Of a stretch of DNA of 64,000 nt, positions 43,845 to 52,304 are shown piece by piece. The DNA is from Chryseobacterium scophthalmum (GTDB lineage Bacteria; Bacteroidota; Bacteroidia; Flavobacteriales; Weeksellaceae), in contig NZ_FSRQ01000001.1 of assembly GCF_900143185.1 (NCBI RefSeq), positions 1,240,001 through 1,304,000 on the forward strand, read 5' to 3'. Under the pieces are notes generated by a model. The model was not told where the DNA came from, made no database searches, and saw only the letters and a list, made by a program, of their open reading frames with translations. A program made the translations under genes and the position numbers. Within the stretch, counting starts at the first letter, position 1. Every line of letters starts with the position of its first letter.

Positions 43845-44592
43845 TTAAAAAATTATATCATTAATTTTCATATTTTTATTTACTGTAATAATCTCATCAA
43901 GAGATTGAGAAACTATTTCTAGTACTTCTTTAGCTTCTTGTTTAGAAACCTGACTTAGAGATTTCCCTAATTCAGTTTTAACAGTATTCTCTATAAAATC
44001 TACAACTCTATTTGTATATTGAGGATGACTCGCATGAACCCCATCTTTTAAATGTTCGAATTTACTACTAAACTGTTTTAACCATTTTGCATTTATCTTT
44101 CCATTAAATTCGAAACCTCCATTTATGGCTTTCCGTATAAACTCTCCAACTTTTTGATTTGTTATCAGTTCTATTGGAATCAAGTGATGTGCTTGTTCAA
44201 ATTCTTTCGCCAAATGTTTTCCTGCATTTTTTGCAATACTGCTTCTATTTTTAATAATATCTGCTACTTTTTGGCCATATTCTTTAACAACTTCTTCATA
44301 GTTAAATGAATCTACACCTCGTATAAGCTGTTGTCGCGAAACATCATCGGATAATTTTAAGAATTCTTCTACATCTGTTGTACCATCTTCTAAACTCTTT
44401 ACAAATTTAGATTTATTTGGATTTTTACCAATTCCAACAAGTATTCCTTCAATTTCATCCCCACTTTTCGTAAGAAACTTACCTTCTTCACCTACTTTTT
44501 TACCGCCTTTATTAACGACTTCTGTAATTTCACCACTTGCCAGTAAAACCCAAGGATTAACACTTCCGTAAAGATAAAATTTAAATCCTTTA
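43845..44592 (-). pseudogene. Orphan toxin cassette 1 (AHH nuclease tip, no start)
   Basis: The frame is open from about 44592 and translates as GFKFYLYGSVNPWVLLASGE, then IKNRSSIAKNAGKHLAKEFE, then QAHHLIPIELITNQKVGEFI, ending at 43845. It diverges more from the effector than cassette 2 in the first half (for example FLKLSDDVSRQQLIRGVDSF) and has a different last 50 residues (NTVKTELGKSLSQVSKQEAK). A stop codon (TAG) precedes the homologous part and a terminator lies at 44611, so it is probably not expressed as it stands. It looks like a reserve C-terminus that could replace that of the effector by recombination. Confidence 0.82.
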
Positions 44593-44610
44593 GTCAGGGT
44601 CTAAATAAAA

Positions 44611-44637
44611 AACCGAAACTTTTTTATAGTTTCGGTT
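44611..44637 (-). terminator. Terminator after the effector-immunity pair
   Basis: AACCGAAACT pairs with AGTTTCGGTT and is followed on the minus strand by T-rich sequence, 21 bp after the stop of the immunity gene at 44658. Confidence 0.8.
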
Positions 44638-44657
44638 AAAAAAAATTTAAATGTGAT

Positions 44658-45338
44658 TTATTGATCTAAATAAAATTCTATATCTGTCTCTTCAAATACT
44701 ACACCTGTCAGTTTTTCTTCTTCTATTTTTTTCTTAAGATGTTCTGAACAATAAATAGAACTTGAATTGGCAAATTTAATTATATCAACATATTCTTTAA
44801 GAATAGCTTTCTTTGGAAGTATTTTCATCGTAGGATCATCCATAATTACTTCCCAAGCCTTTGAAAATAATTCTTCTTCGTTATTAATTTCAATTTCTCT
44901 ACCTCCATCACGCCAATTAACAAGAGAAGCATCAACTCTAAATGAGCTTTTTTTGTAATCTATGTTATCTGTATTAATTACATTAAAAAAGAAATAGTTA
45001 ACAATTTTTTCGCCTTTTTTATATAAAGTTGTATCTAAAATTTTAAATTTATATACTATCGTTTTTTCAATAATTTCTCTCAATTTTTTGCTAATAAAAA
45101 AACCATCAAGTTTTAAATAATCGCTACTCAATATGTCTGTTAATTTAGATTTTTTGTCCATACTAAAATTGTGAAGATTTATAATTTGATCATCAATGAA
45201 AGTATTTTTCATGTTATCTTGATACAAGTCAATAACTTGCTTGGTCAAGTTTGATTTTTCAAAAAAATTGTTAATTTGAGATTCACATCCCGAAATCTTT
45301 TCATCAACACTATAAGTGATTTCAAAAAATTTAATCAT
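44658..45338 (-). CDS. Immunity protein of the AHH effector (DUF1629/Imm11-like)
   Basis: The 226-aa protein is read from ATG at 45338 (MIKFFEITYSVDEKISGCES). An in-frame ATG at 45368 would overlap the effector, and the paralogues start at the equivalent of 45338. It shares DGFFISKKLREII and SIYCSEHLKKKIEEEKLTGV with the proteins at 43138 and the pseudogene at 41577. The C-terminal SExLKxxIExxxLxGVxF pattern fits DUF1629/Imm11-type immunity proteins. It has no signal peptide, so it acts in the cytoplasm, where it would bind and block the AHH nuclease encoded 13 bp upstream. Confidence 0.75.
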   Translation of the reverse strand: MIKFFEITYSVDEKISGCESQINNFFEKSNLTKQVIDLYQDNMKNTFIDDQIINLHNFSMDKKSKLTDILSSDYLKLDGFFISKKLREIIEKTIVYKFKILDTTLYKKGEKIVNYFFFNVINTDNIDYKKSSFRVDASLVNWRDGGREIEINNEEELFSKAWEVIMDDPTMKILPKKAILKEYVDIIKFANSSSIYCSEHLKKKIEEEKLTGVVFEETDIEFYLDQ

Positions 45339-45351
45339 ATTAATATTGTTT

Positions 45352-48300
45352 TCAATTAAATAAGTCATTAATTTTTGTTGTTGGATTTTCTTCTATTTTC
45401 TTAGCTAATTTTTTAGCAATATTGTCCATAATAGCTTTCGCTTCATTTTCTGATATTTCATCAATATTTTTATTTAATCCTACTAAGATATCATCCAACA
45501 TTTTTTCAACTCCTTTGGTATAATTAGGATGGCTTGCATGAACTCCGTCTTTTAAATGTTCAAATTTGCTACTAAACTGTTTCAGCCATTTAGCATTTAT
45601 TTTCCCGTTAAATTCAAAACCTCCTTCTATTGCTTTTCGAACAAGCTTAGATTTTTGTATTAACTCAATAGGAATTAAGTGATGCGCTTGTTCAAACTCT
45701 TTGGCTAAATGTTTCCCTGCGTTTTTAGCAATACTGCTTCGATTTTTAATTATGTCTGCAGCTTTTTGCCCATATAACTTAATGGCTTCTTCATAATTAA
45801 ATGAATCTACACCATTTATTATTTTTTGTCTAGCGGAATCATCAGCTAATTTCAAGAATTCATCCGCATCTTGAGTTCCGTCTTCTATAGCTCTTACAAA
45901 TTTAGATTTTCTTGTTCCTCTTCCTGTACCGATAAGGATTCCCTCAATTTGTTCACCTGCTATAGTAGTAAACTCTCCTTTTTGACCTACTTTTTTACCT
46001 CCTTTATTTATTACTTCTTTTACTTCTGTAACTTCTCCACTCGCCAATAAAACCCAAGGATTAACGCTTCCGTAAAGATAAAATTTAAATCCTTTGACAA
46101 CAATTTTAAATCCTTTAAATTTAAAACGTTTCGCTAAGTTTTCACCTAACTCGTCTAAATTTTTAGCGCCTTTAGCTATTCCTTTTCCTATTCCCTGAAC
46201 AAAGAACTTCGCTTTACCAGCCTGTTTTACAAATCCTTTTCCGGTAGCAACAAGAGCATTTTTGCCGGCTTTCAATGTGCTTTTCGCTCCCGCTTTGGCT
46301 AAATTAACCACTCCTTTCACTCCGCCTTTGGCTGCTGTTTTTAATACTTTAAACAATGCAGCAGAATCGAATAAAAGTATGAAAATTAATTCAACTAAAA
46401 TAATCCCGATTGCTCTTGCTAAAGCTTTTCCTGCGGTAGCTGTTTTTCCTAGCCAACCATCAGTCATAAATGTTTTGAAGAAACCACTCGCTTTTGCAAC
46501 TGCTTGTGCCATCATTATAGCAGCAAAGATTTCGAGTGCAGGTGGAATCAATGCAAAAATAGCTCCTGCTGTAAGAATCGCCAATGCGGTTATTCCGAGA
46601 ACAATTGCAGCTCCGATACCAATATACTTCCATTTGTTTTCTTCCCAGTTTTTCTTAATTCCTGACCACATCTGCTCTTTTAGGTAATACATACGAACCA
46701 AAGGAGTCCAAGGACCTACCAATTTCATTTCTTCAGGCATTGAGCTTTCTGTTGCAGCCTGTTTACCAGAAGCACTTCCTGTATCTGTACTAGGCGGTGA
46801 TTGTTTGTTTTGATAATCAATAAACCAATCAGCTTGAGCGTATGGATCGGCTGGAATGTCTTGTTTTTCGGCTGCAGTTGCATCACCTTCCATTTCTTGT
46901 GATCCGGCAGCAGATTGTTTAAATAGATCAAGCGTATTGTTATTGGCTCCGAAATTAATTTCACCATTACTGTCTTGTAATTGAGAGAGAAGTTCCGGGC
47001 TCAATTCCATATCATTCGTTACAGGATCAACATGGAAATCACTTTCATCGTAAGAGTTTCTTCCTAACAAATCAGAGTATTCTGAATCCGATCCTGAGCT
47101 TGCAGCCTTAGTCATTGCTGTTTTTTCAAATGGTAACGGTTTTGTTACATCCATTCCCAAAAACTCTTCAGAAATTTGTCCCATAAAGTTATCCGGCATT
47201 ACCATAGCCGAACTTGTCAAGTTGTATAAACCTTCCATTATTTTTATAATTCCGGCTACAATAAAATTAACCGCATCAAGAATCAGGTTGTAAAAATCCT
47301 GCAGTGCGCCAATAAGTGTATCTACTGCTTCTGCCAAGAAATCAATAATAGCAACAACTGCTTTTTTGAAGACTTCAAATGTTTCGTTTACGAATTTTTC
47401 GGCAACCGCAACGTATTTGTCTATTTTGGCTTTTAGTCGGTCTCTGATACCAGGGAACGCCGCCAAAGCAAAGTCTAAGAAACCTTTTAACAACGAAGCA
47501 AAACCTTTGATAAAGCCTACAATTGCTTTTCTTGCTATTTCTAATGCTGCTAAAACTAATTTTTTGGCCGCTTCAAAAAGAACTTTTACCGCTTCTCTGA
47601 GTTTGGTAAAAATAAAATTCAGCGCATCTTTGAGGGCGTTAATAAATGCTGTAGCTTTATCTGCAACCCAACCAAAGAAACCTCCGCTCTTTTTCTCTTC
47701 TTGCTCCTTTTTTTCTTTAGCATTTTTATCTGCGACTTCTTTTTTCTTACGCGCTTCTTTATTAGCGTTATCAATATGACCCTGAGCTGCAGTTTCACCT
47801 CTGCTTTTCTCCGTTTTTATATTTCCGAGAGTTGTTTTGGCCTGGTTGCTCGATTTTTTCGCAAAATCAGATTCTGTTTTATTGAGCTCATTTTGCCACT
47901 CAGTTCTTGATTGATTAACGTCAGCTTGAGCGTCTTTTACAGATTTCAGCTGTTTTTCCTGCGACTTGTTTTTCTCTTCATTTATTTGATTTTCAGAAGA
48001 TTTTTCATGTTCAATTACTTTTTGATTATGCTCAAATTCTGCCGTTTGATATTTCTCGGTTTCGGCTCCTATTTTTGATTGAATGATCGGTTCAAATTGA
48101 GCATTGATACTAGCTTCATCAATACCATCCAGTTTTAAAGCATCCATAGGTTGTTTTTTAACAGCTTTGGAAGTTATTTTACGAGAGGATTTAAGGGTTT
48201 CATCGTTTGGTTTTTTGATAATGCTGTTTTCACCATAATCTTTATGAATGTCTTTTGCCGCCTGATTTTTTTTGATACCCATATCTTGTGCAGCATCATT

Positions 48301-49239
48301 TTGCTCAATTGATAAGTGTTCTGTATCGGCTTCTCCACTAAGATCTAAATTTGCACTTTGTTGCATTCTTGTAGGAATTGCAGAAGTATTTAGCTGAATT
48401 CCTCTAAGCTGATCATGAGCCTGTCTTTCAAAAGTTCCGTTTTTAGCACCTGCTGAATTAAAAGAATAGCTTACTTTTTTCAATGGCTCGCTTTGCGGGA
48501 AAGAGACTTCTTTTGACTTAGGTTTTTGAGCTGCAGATTTCACTGTCTTCTTGCTTGATTTTGCTACAGTTTTATCTTTACCGGCTTTACCTTTTGCTTT
48601 AGATCCGGAAAAAGCACTCCCTATTTTTGCATTCACTTTTGGAAGTTCTCCTTTTGCTTTCTCGGTTTGGCTATTTAAAAGTGCAGTACTGCTATTTTGT
48701 ACCGCATTAAAATCACTAACCAATTGCGTAGCCGGAGAACTTGACAAGTCAGCCAAAGAAGCATCGGTTTTGCTCTTGCTCACTGATTTTGCTTTTTGTT
48801 TCGGCTTTACTTCCTTGTCTTTTTTGCTCTCTTGATGATTTGCAGCTTGTTCTTGTACGGTCTTTGGTAAATAAGTTCCCGATTTAAGATCGTTATAATC
48901 ACGTGCCTGATCAATATTCAGGGTTGTCATATAACCTTTCTCAATCTCTTTAGTATCGGGATGATTGATATCGCCGGTTTGAGCCAAACTTTCCTGAAGT
49001 TTTCCATACATTATTTCTGAGCCTTGGTCGTAAATGGTTTGCGAGCCATGAACAGGTACGATACTTCCATTAAGGTTTCCTGATCCGGAATTACCTTTTG
49101 ATTCTTCAGACTTTTGGGTTTGTACGCCTCCTACCTCTACTTCAGATAAAGGTATAACCGATGGTTCTTTTTGCCGTTGATTTTTAGTCTGGCTTTGTTG
49201 GACTTTATTGTCTTTTTCTACAGGTTTTGCTGTTTTCAT
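45352..49239 (-). CDS. Large eCIS-associated polymorphic effector with C-terminal AHH nuclease
   Basis: The 1295-aa protein has no signal peptide. Residues 1-500 are Lys/Ser/Gln-rich and disordered, then coiled coil (KSSENQINEEKNKSQEKQLK). About 525-690 form a long amphipathic helical region (GGFFGWVADKATAFINALKD onward), of a kind common in eCIS cargo proteins. About 870-1000 carry hydrophobic helices (GIGAAIVLGITALAILTAGA). From about 1047 (GFKFYLYGSVNPWVLLASGE) comes the cassette-type C-terminus, ending in an AHH-type HNH/EndoVII nuclease with AHHLIPIEL near 1185 and HASHPNYT near 1238. The cognate immunity gene follows. The 70-bp element (copy H) lies 215 bp upstream. Probably loaded in the particle and delivered as a DNA- or RNA-cleaving toxin; the DUF4157 domain common in such cargo is absent. 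Confidence 0.82.
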   Translation of the reverse strand: MKTAKPVEKDNKVQQSQTKNQRQKEPSVIPLSEVEVGGVQTQKSEESKGNSGSGNLNGSIVPVHGSQTIYDQGSEIMYGKLQESLAQTGDINHPDTKEIEKGYMTTLNIDQARDYNDLKSGTYLPKTVQEQAANHQESKKDKEVKPKQKAKSVSKSKTDASLADLSSSPATQLVSDFNAVQNSSTALLNSQTEKAKGELPKVNAKIGSAFSGSKAKGKAGKDKTVAKSSKKTVKSAAQKPKSKEVSFPQSEPLKKVSYSFNSAGAKNGTFERQAHDQLRGIQLNTSAIPTRMQQSANLDLSGEADTEHLSIEQNDAAQDMGIKKNQAAKDIHKDYGENSIIKKPNDETLKSSRKITSKAVKKQPMDALKLDGIDEASINAQFEPIIQSKIGAETEKYQTAEFEHNQKVIEHEKSSENQINEEKNKSQEKQLKSVKDAQADVNQSRTEWQNELNKTESDFAKKSSNQAKTTLGNIKTEKSRGETAAQGHIDNANKEARKKKEVADKNAKEKKEQEEKKSGGFFGWVADKATAFINALKDALNFIFTKLREAVKVLFEAAKKLVLAALEIARKAIVGFIKGFASLLKGFLDFALAAFPGIRDRLKAKIDKYVAVAEKFVNETFEVFKKAVVAIIDFLAEAVDTLIGALQDFYNLILDAVNFIVAGIIKIMEGLYNLTSSAMVMPDNFMGQISEEFLGMDVTKPLPFEKTAMTKAASSGSDSEYSDLLGRNSYDESDFHVDPVTNDMELSPELLSQLQDSNGEINFGANNNTLDLFKQSAAGSQEMEGDATAAEKQDIPADPYAQADWFIDYQNKQSPPSTDTGSASGKQAATESSMPEEMKLVGPWTPLVRMYYLKEQMWSGIKKNWEENKWKYIGIGAAIVLGITALAILTAGAIFALIPPALEIFAAIMMAQAVAKASGFFKTFMTDGWLGKTATAGKALARAIGIILVELIFILLFDSAALFKVLKTAAKGGVKGVVNLAKAGAKSTLKAGKNALVATGKGFVKQAGKAKFFVQGIGKGIAKGAKNLDELGENLAKRFKFKGFKIVVKGFKFYLYGSVNPWVLLASGEVTEVKEVINKGGKKVGQKGEFTTIAGEQIEGILIGTGRGTRKSKFVRAIEDGTQDADEFLKLADDSARQKIINGVDSFNYEEAIKLYGQKAADIIKNRSSIAKNAGKHLAKEFEQAHHLIPIELIQKSKLVRKAIEGGFEFNGKINAKWLKQFSSKFEHLKDGVHASHPNYTKGVEKMLDDILVGLNKNIDEISENEAKAIMDNIAKKLAKKIEENPTTKINDLFN

Positions 49240-49454
49240 TGACTTAGTTTTTTTATTTCATATTGAGTTAGAAGGCATACAAAACGCAATTGATGTGATT
49301 GCGTTTTATATACCTGTTGATCTGAGGAATCAGACCGTGTATGGTGAATTTTTAAGAATTGAAGTACCCAGCTTTGGGGTGAGAAATGGGTATGCTGAGT
49401 TATTTACAGTGTTACTTTCTTGCTTTTCTAAATATTCAAGTTTTCAAATTCTTA

Positions 49455-49522
49455 ATTTCAAAATTCACCCATTTTTTTGAGAATTACCTGCTTTCTGATT
49501 GAGGGATTCTGTAGTTGCAGTA
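49455..49522 (-). repeat. Upstream fibre/effector element, copy H
   Basis: TTTCAAAATTCACCC, T-rich gap, GATTGAGGGATTCTGTAGTTGCAGTAGG on the plus strand is reduced to the outer parts; the AAGTTTTT core is replaced. It lies upstream of the effector gene and links it to the fibre units. The remaining 49240-49576 spacer shows no gene. Confidence 0.6.
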
Positions 49523-49576
49523 GGCTTTTTTTAAGAATCTTTTCTATCTAAATGACGTAGGTATTTTGATTCCCTG

Positions 49577-49954
49577 TTAAATATTTTCATCTTTTTTATC
49601 TTCCTCATCCTCAAAATGTCTATCTGTTTTTACACCGTATCTATTTTCAATAAAAAGATTCACTGCTGTGTCAATCCAGTTTGGCAGATTGGTAGTGATC
49701 ATTTTCAGGAATTTATCATAACCATAACCAAGCACAAACAATACTCCTGTAGAATACCATTTATCATGCAGGTCGGCTCTATTCATTAAATAACTCATTG
49801 TAAAACCTACAATTACAACAATTGCCAAGGTGACAAAATGCTCCCATAATTGTTTTTTCTCTTTGTTTTGTATTGAGACCAGTACCCTTAATAATCCTCC
49901 TGAAAATGCAATTGCAGTTCCGATTAAAAGAGCTTTTAAACCATCCAAATTCAT
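49577..49954 (-). CDS. Holin-like small membrane protein
   Basis: The 125-aa protein has three hydrophobic segments: residues of about 6-27 (ALLIGTAIAFSGGLLRVLVS), 40-58 (FVTLAIVVIVGFTMSYLMN) and 70-86 (TGVLFVLGYGYDKFL). It ends in a charged tail (HFEDEEDKKDENI). This is the size and layout of phage holins that open the inner membrane for a signal-less endolysin. A lysozyme without a signal peptide is encoded in the same locus (26928), together with a spanin-like lipoprotein, so the locus has all three phage lysis functions. Exact holin family not determined; other small membrane proteins cannot be excluded. Confidence 0.7.
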   Translation of the reverse strand: MNLDGLKALLIGTAIAFSGGLLRVLVSIQNKEKKQLWEHFVTLAIVVIVGFTMSYLMNRADLHDKWYSTGVLFVLGYGYDKFLKMITTNLPNWIDTAVNLFIENRYGVKTDRHFEDEEDKKDENI

Positions 49955-50012
49955 TCTTCCTATATATTATTTATTAAAAATTTTATTTTTTTCGCGAATT
50001 ATAGATGTAAAA

Positions 50013-50189
50013 CTATTCCTCATCAAGTATGTACATGTCATCTAAAAATCTTTTGCTTTTTCGAATGTTTCCCTTTTCATTTACATAGGCTAATTCGTCA
50101 ATAAGATCATTGATGTCTTTTTTAGGTTTTTTCAATTTTTCCTTACTTTCTTTATTTTTTTTATTCTTTTTTTTATCTTTCTTTTTCAT
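50013..50189 (-). CDS. Lysine-rich protein of 58 residues, unknown
   Basis: Read from ATG at 50189: MKKKDKKKNKKNKESKEKLK, followed by DINDLIDELAYVNEKGNIRK and ending MYILDEE. The first 25 residues are almost all basic; the rest is a short amphipathic part with an acidic end. It lies 58 bp upstream of the holin-like gene on the same strand and is probably co-transcribed. It might bind nucleic acid or a particle component, but nothing specific can be said. Confidence 0.5.
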   Translation of the reverse strand: MKKKDKKKNKKNKESKEKLKKPKKDINDLIDELAYVNEKGNIRKSKRFLDDMYILDEE

Positions 50190-50492
50190 GGTTTCTAAAG
50201 TTGATTAAATGGTTGGTTGTTTTTTTAATATTTTGAAAGTTGATTTCTCTAGAAATACAAGGTCAAAACGGTTTCTTTTCAGTCTTTTATTTCGTCTAAA
50301 AACAATAGAACTAAAAAACTAAAACCGTTTTTTCCTTATACTTTTATCTACAAGTTTACATTTGAGAAAGAAGTTGTGACAACTCTTTTAATTCATGGTT
50401 GATGGGTTAGTTATTAAAGCCAACAGAATGACTTTAAATCATTTTCTCTTTTTAAAATATATAAGACTGAATTTTGCAATATTATTTACAAA
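50190..50492. other. AT-rich spacer with a long inverted pair
   Basis: AAAACGGTTT near 50257 and AAAACCGTTTTTT near 50324 could pair across about 60 bases; otherwise nothing is visible here. Confidence 0.25.
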
Positions 50493-50651
50493 CTAACTCT
50501 CAAGGATAATGTTATATATTGTTCTTTCAGATAAAAACAGCATTTCTGTCAATTCGGTTACAATCACTTTCATCTGCTTATTTTGATTGCGTTTTACATA
50601 ATCAATTACAAAATTTTTTCTTTTCTCTACTAATTCTTTGCTACGTTTCAT
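50493..50651 (-). CDS. Small helix-turn-helix-like protein of 52 residues
   Basis: Read from ATG at 50651: MKRSKELVEKRKNFVIDYVK, then QMKVIVTELTEMLFLSERTI, ending YNIILES. The second half fits a helix-turn-helix in which LSERTIYNII would be the recognition helix, as in small transcriptional regulators. It is close to the repressor gene at 51568 but on the opposite strand, and upstream of the holin and effector genes, so it may be an activator of the late genes. This role is inferred from position only. Confidence 0.6.
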   Translation of the reverse strand: MKRSKELVEKRKNFVIDYVKRNQNKQMKVIVTELTEMLFLSERTIYNIILES

Positions 50652-51450
50652 TTTTGGTTAAAAGTTTTTATGTTAAAAGTTTTTTTTATAATCAGACAAG
50701 TTTCATGGTTATTAAAACTGTCTCTGTTTAAATAAGACAACAAAGCCTCTAAAGACTTATTTTAAGTCTTTAAACAGATGTTTATACATTATTTAATTTT
50801 GGTTTTTAGAAGCCGATCTTTGGTATTTTTCTAACAGAAACGATACACCAACTTCTTTGTTTTAAATTTTACTTTTGGGTAAATGATTCTATTGAATATT
50901 GATAAGAAATCGATGTTTTATTAACATCCAATAACAGCATTTACTTCTCGTAATTTGTTTGTAAAAGAACACAACAGTCTATTTTACTTTTAAAGTATTT
51001 TTAAAAATTAGCAGGTCTGTTTCACAAACTTCATTTGCTCTTTCAATGTATTAATATTCTTACAGTTAGCTATAATTAATCGATATTTTATATACTAAAC
51101 AGCAGTATTATTCTACATTGTTTGGCTTGTCTTTTAGTTTCAAAAAAAAACAAAAGAGCTAAATGGTTGCTTTATTTTGAAGCAGATAAAAATTAAACGC
51201 ATTTTTTTCATTTTCAAAACTTAATAAAAACGAACATAATACATTTTAACCTAAGCACAAAAAACGCATTTCGCTGATTTAAAAACATTTCAGGTTCAGT
51301 AATTATTAAATAAAACATAAAAATAAAATCCAATTTTCAATTATTTCAAACATAAAAAACAAAATACAATATACTGATTTTCAACCCATAATAATCTATT
51401 TAAAAAGTATCTAAATATTAAAATAAAATTAAATCATTAATATAATTTTG
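50652..51450. other. Long AT-rich divergent control region
   Basis: About 800 bp without a supported gene lie between the small helix-turn-helix gene and the repressor. It must hold the promoter of the minus-strand gene at 50651. No RNA gene or extended repeat was recognised. Confidence 0.4.
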
Positions 51451-51458
51451 TATATTTG
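51451..51458 (+). promoter_or_regulatory. Candidate -7 box of the repressor gene
   Basis: TATATTTG fits TAnnTTTG exactly and is followed by a leader of about 100 nt containing two operator-like palindromes. No clear -33 element was seen. Confidence 0.45.
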
Positions 51459-51489
51459 CATTGTTCTTTCATAGCGACGAGACAAATAT

Positions 51490-51504
51490 ACGAACATTGT
51501 TCGT
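51490..51504. promoter_or_regulatory. Perfect palindrome, candidate repressor operator 1
   Basis: ACGAACATTGTTCGT is a perfect 7-1-7 inverted repeat, 64 bp before the repressor start and downstream of the candidate -7 box. The form is typical of operators of dimeric cI/LexA-like repressors, suggesting autoregulation. Confidence 0.6.
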
Positions 51505-51520
51505 TTTTCAAAATAAAAAA

Positions 51521-51533
51521 TGAACATTTTTCA
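51521..51533. promoter_or_regulatory. Imperfect palindrome, candidate repressor operator 2
   Basis: TGAACATTTTTCA repeats the GAACA half-site of operator 1 with one mismatch in the other arm. The two centres are about 30 bp apart, roughly three helical turns, which would suit cooperative binding. Confidence 0.45.
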
Positions 51534-51567
51534 TATATTTTTATAAAATAACTATAAACATATCAAA

Positions 51568-52230
51568 ATGAACTATTTAGAATTCAAAGAAATCAGAAAG
51601 AAACTAAAGATGAAGCAGGCTGATATAGCAAAATCTATAGGTGTTGGTACCAGAGCCGTACAATACTGGGAGAAAGGCGAACGAAAAATACCGGAAACCA
51701 CCGCTTATTTTGTAACCAATCTATTACAGGAACAAGAAAACAAATTAAATGACGGTGCATCACCTGTTGTTTTCTCAGATTTAAAAATCATGAATGTTCC
51801 TCTTGCCAATCAATATGCACAAGCCGGCTATTTGCACAACTTTGCTGATGAAGAATATATAGAAAGTTTACCTACAATTCCTTTTACTGATGATGTAGAG
51901 CACCGAGGTGAATACATGTGTTTTGAAGTGAAAGGAGACAGCATGGACAACGGATCTTACGAAAGCTATCTGGAAGGCGATATTATTTTGTGCAGAAACA
52001 TAAGACATGATTACTGGATGAGCAAACTGCATTACGACAAATGGGATTTTGTAATCGTTCACAAAGAGAAAGGAATTCTTGTAAAGCGAATCGTCAACCA
52101 CGATGTTGAGAGAGGCATTATCACCCTTCATTCTCTAAATGAATACTACGAAGATTTTGAAATCCATTTACAGGATGTTGCAAAGCTTTTTAATATTATC
52201 AGCACAAGAAGAAAAAATAACAGAAGATAA
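51568..52230 (+). CDS. cI/LexA-like repressor with S24 self-cleavage domain
   Basis: The 220-aa protein has an N-terminal helix-turn-helix of the XRE type (MKQADIAKSIGVGTRAVQYW) and a C-terminal S24 peptidase domain. Catalytic Ser125 lies in VKGDSMDNG, Lys173 in GILVKRI, and a candidate cleavage bond is Ala86-Gly87 in QYAQAGYL. Such repressors cleave themselves when RecA is activated by DNA damage. It is the only plus-strand gene in this 55-kb block, and two GAACA-type palindromes stand in its own leader. It probably represses the eCIS and lysis genes and couples them to the SOS response; the targets outside its own promoter are inferred. Confidence 0.9.
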   Translation: MNYLEFKEIRKKLKMKQADIAKSIGVGTRAVQYWEKGERKIPETTAYFVTNLLQEQENKLNDGASPVVFSDLKIMNVPLANQYAQAGYLHNFADEEYIESLPTIPFTDDVEHRGEYMCFEVKGDSMDNGSYESYLEGDIILCRNIRHDYWMSKLHYDKWDFVIVHKEKGILVKRIVNHDVERGIITLHSLNEYYEDFEIHLQDVAKLFNIISTRRKNNRR

Positions 52231-52250
52231 TTACAAGACCCGATTTATTC

Positions 52251-52281
52251 AATAAAATCCTCAAAATTTGAGGATTTTATT
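52251..52281. terminator. Bidirectional terminator between convergent genes
   Basis: AATAAAATCCTCAAA pairs perfectly with TTTGAGGATTTTATT around one base, between the repressor end at 52230 and the end of the minus-strand gene at 52305. It serves both directions. Confidence 0.88.
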
Positions 52282-52304
52282 AAAGGTCTTTTCCTAAGTA
52301 ATGC

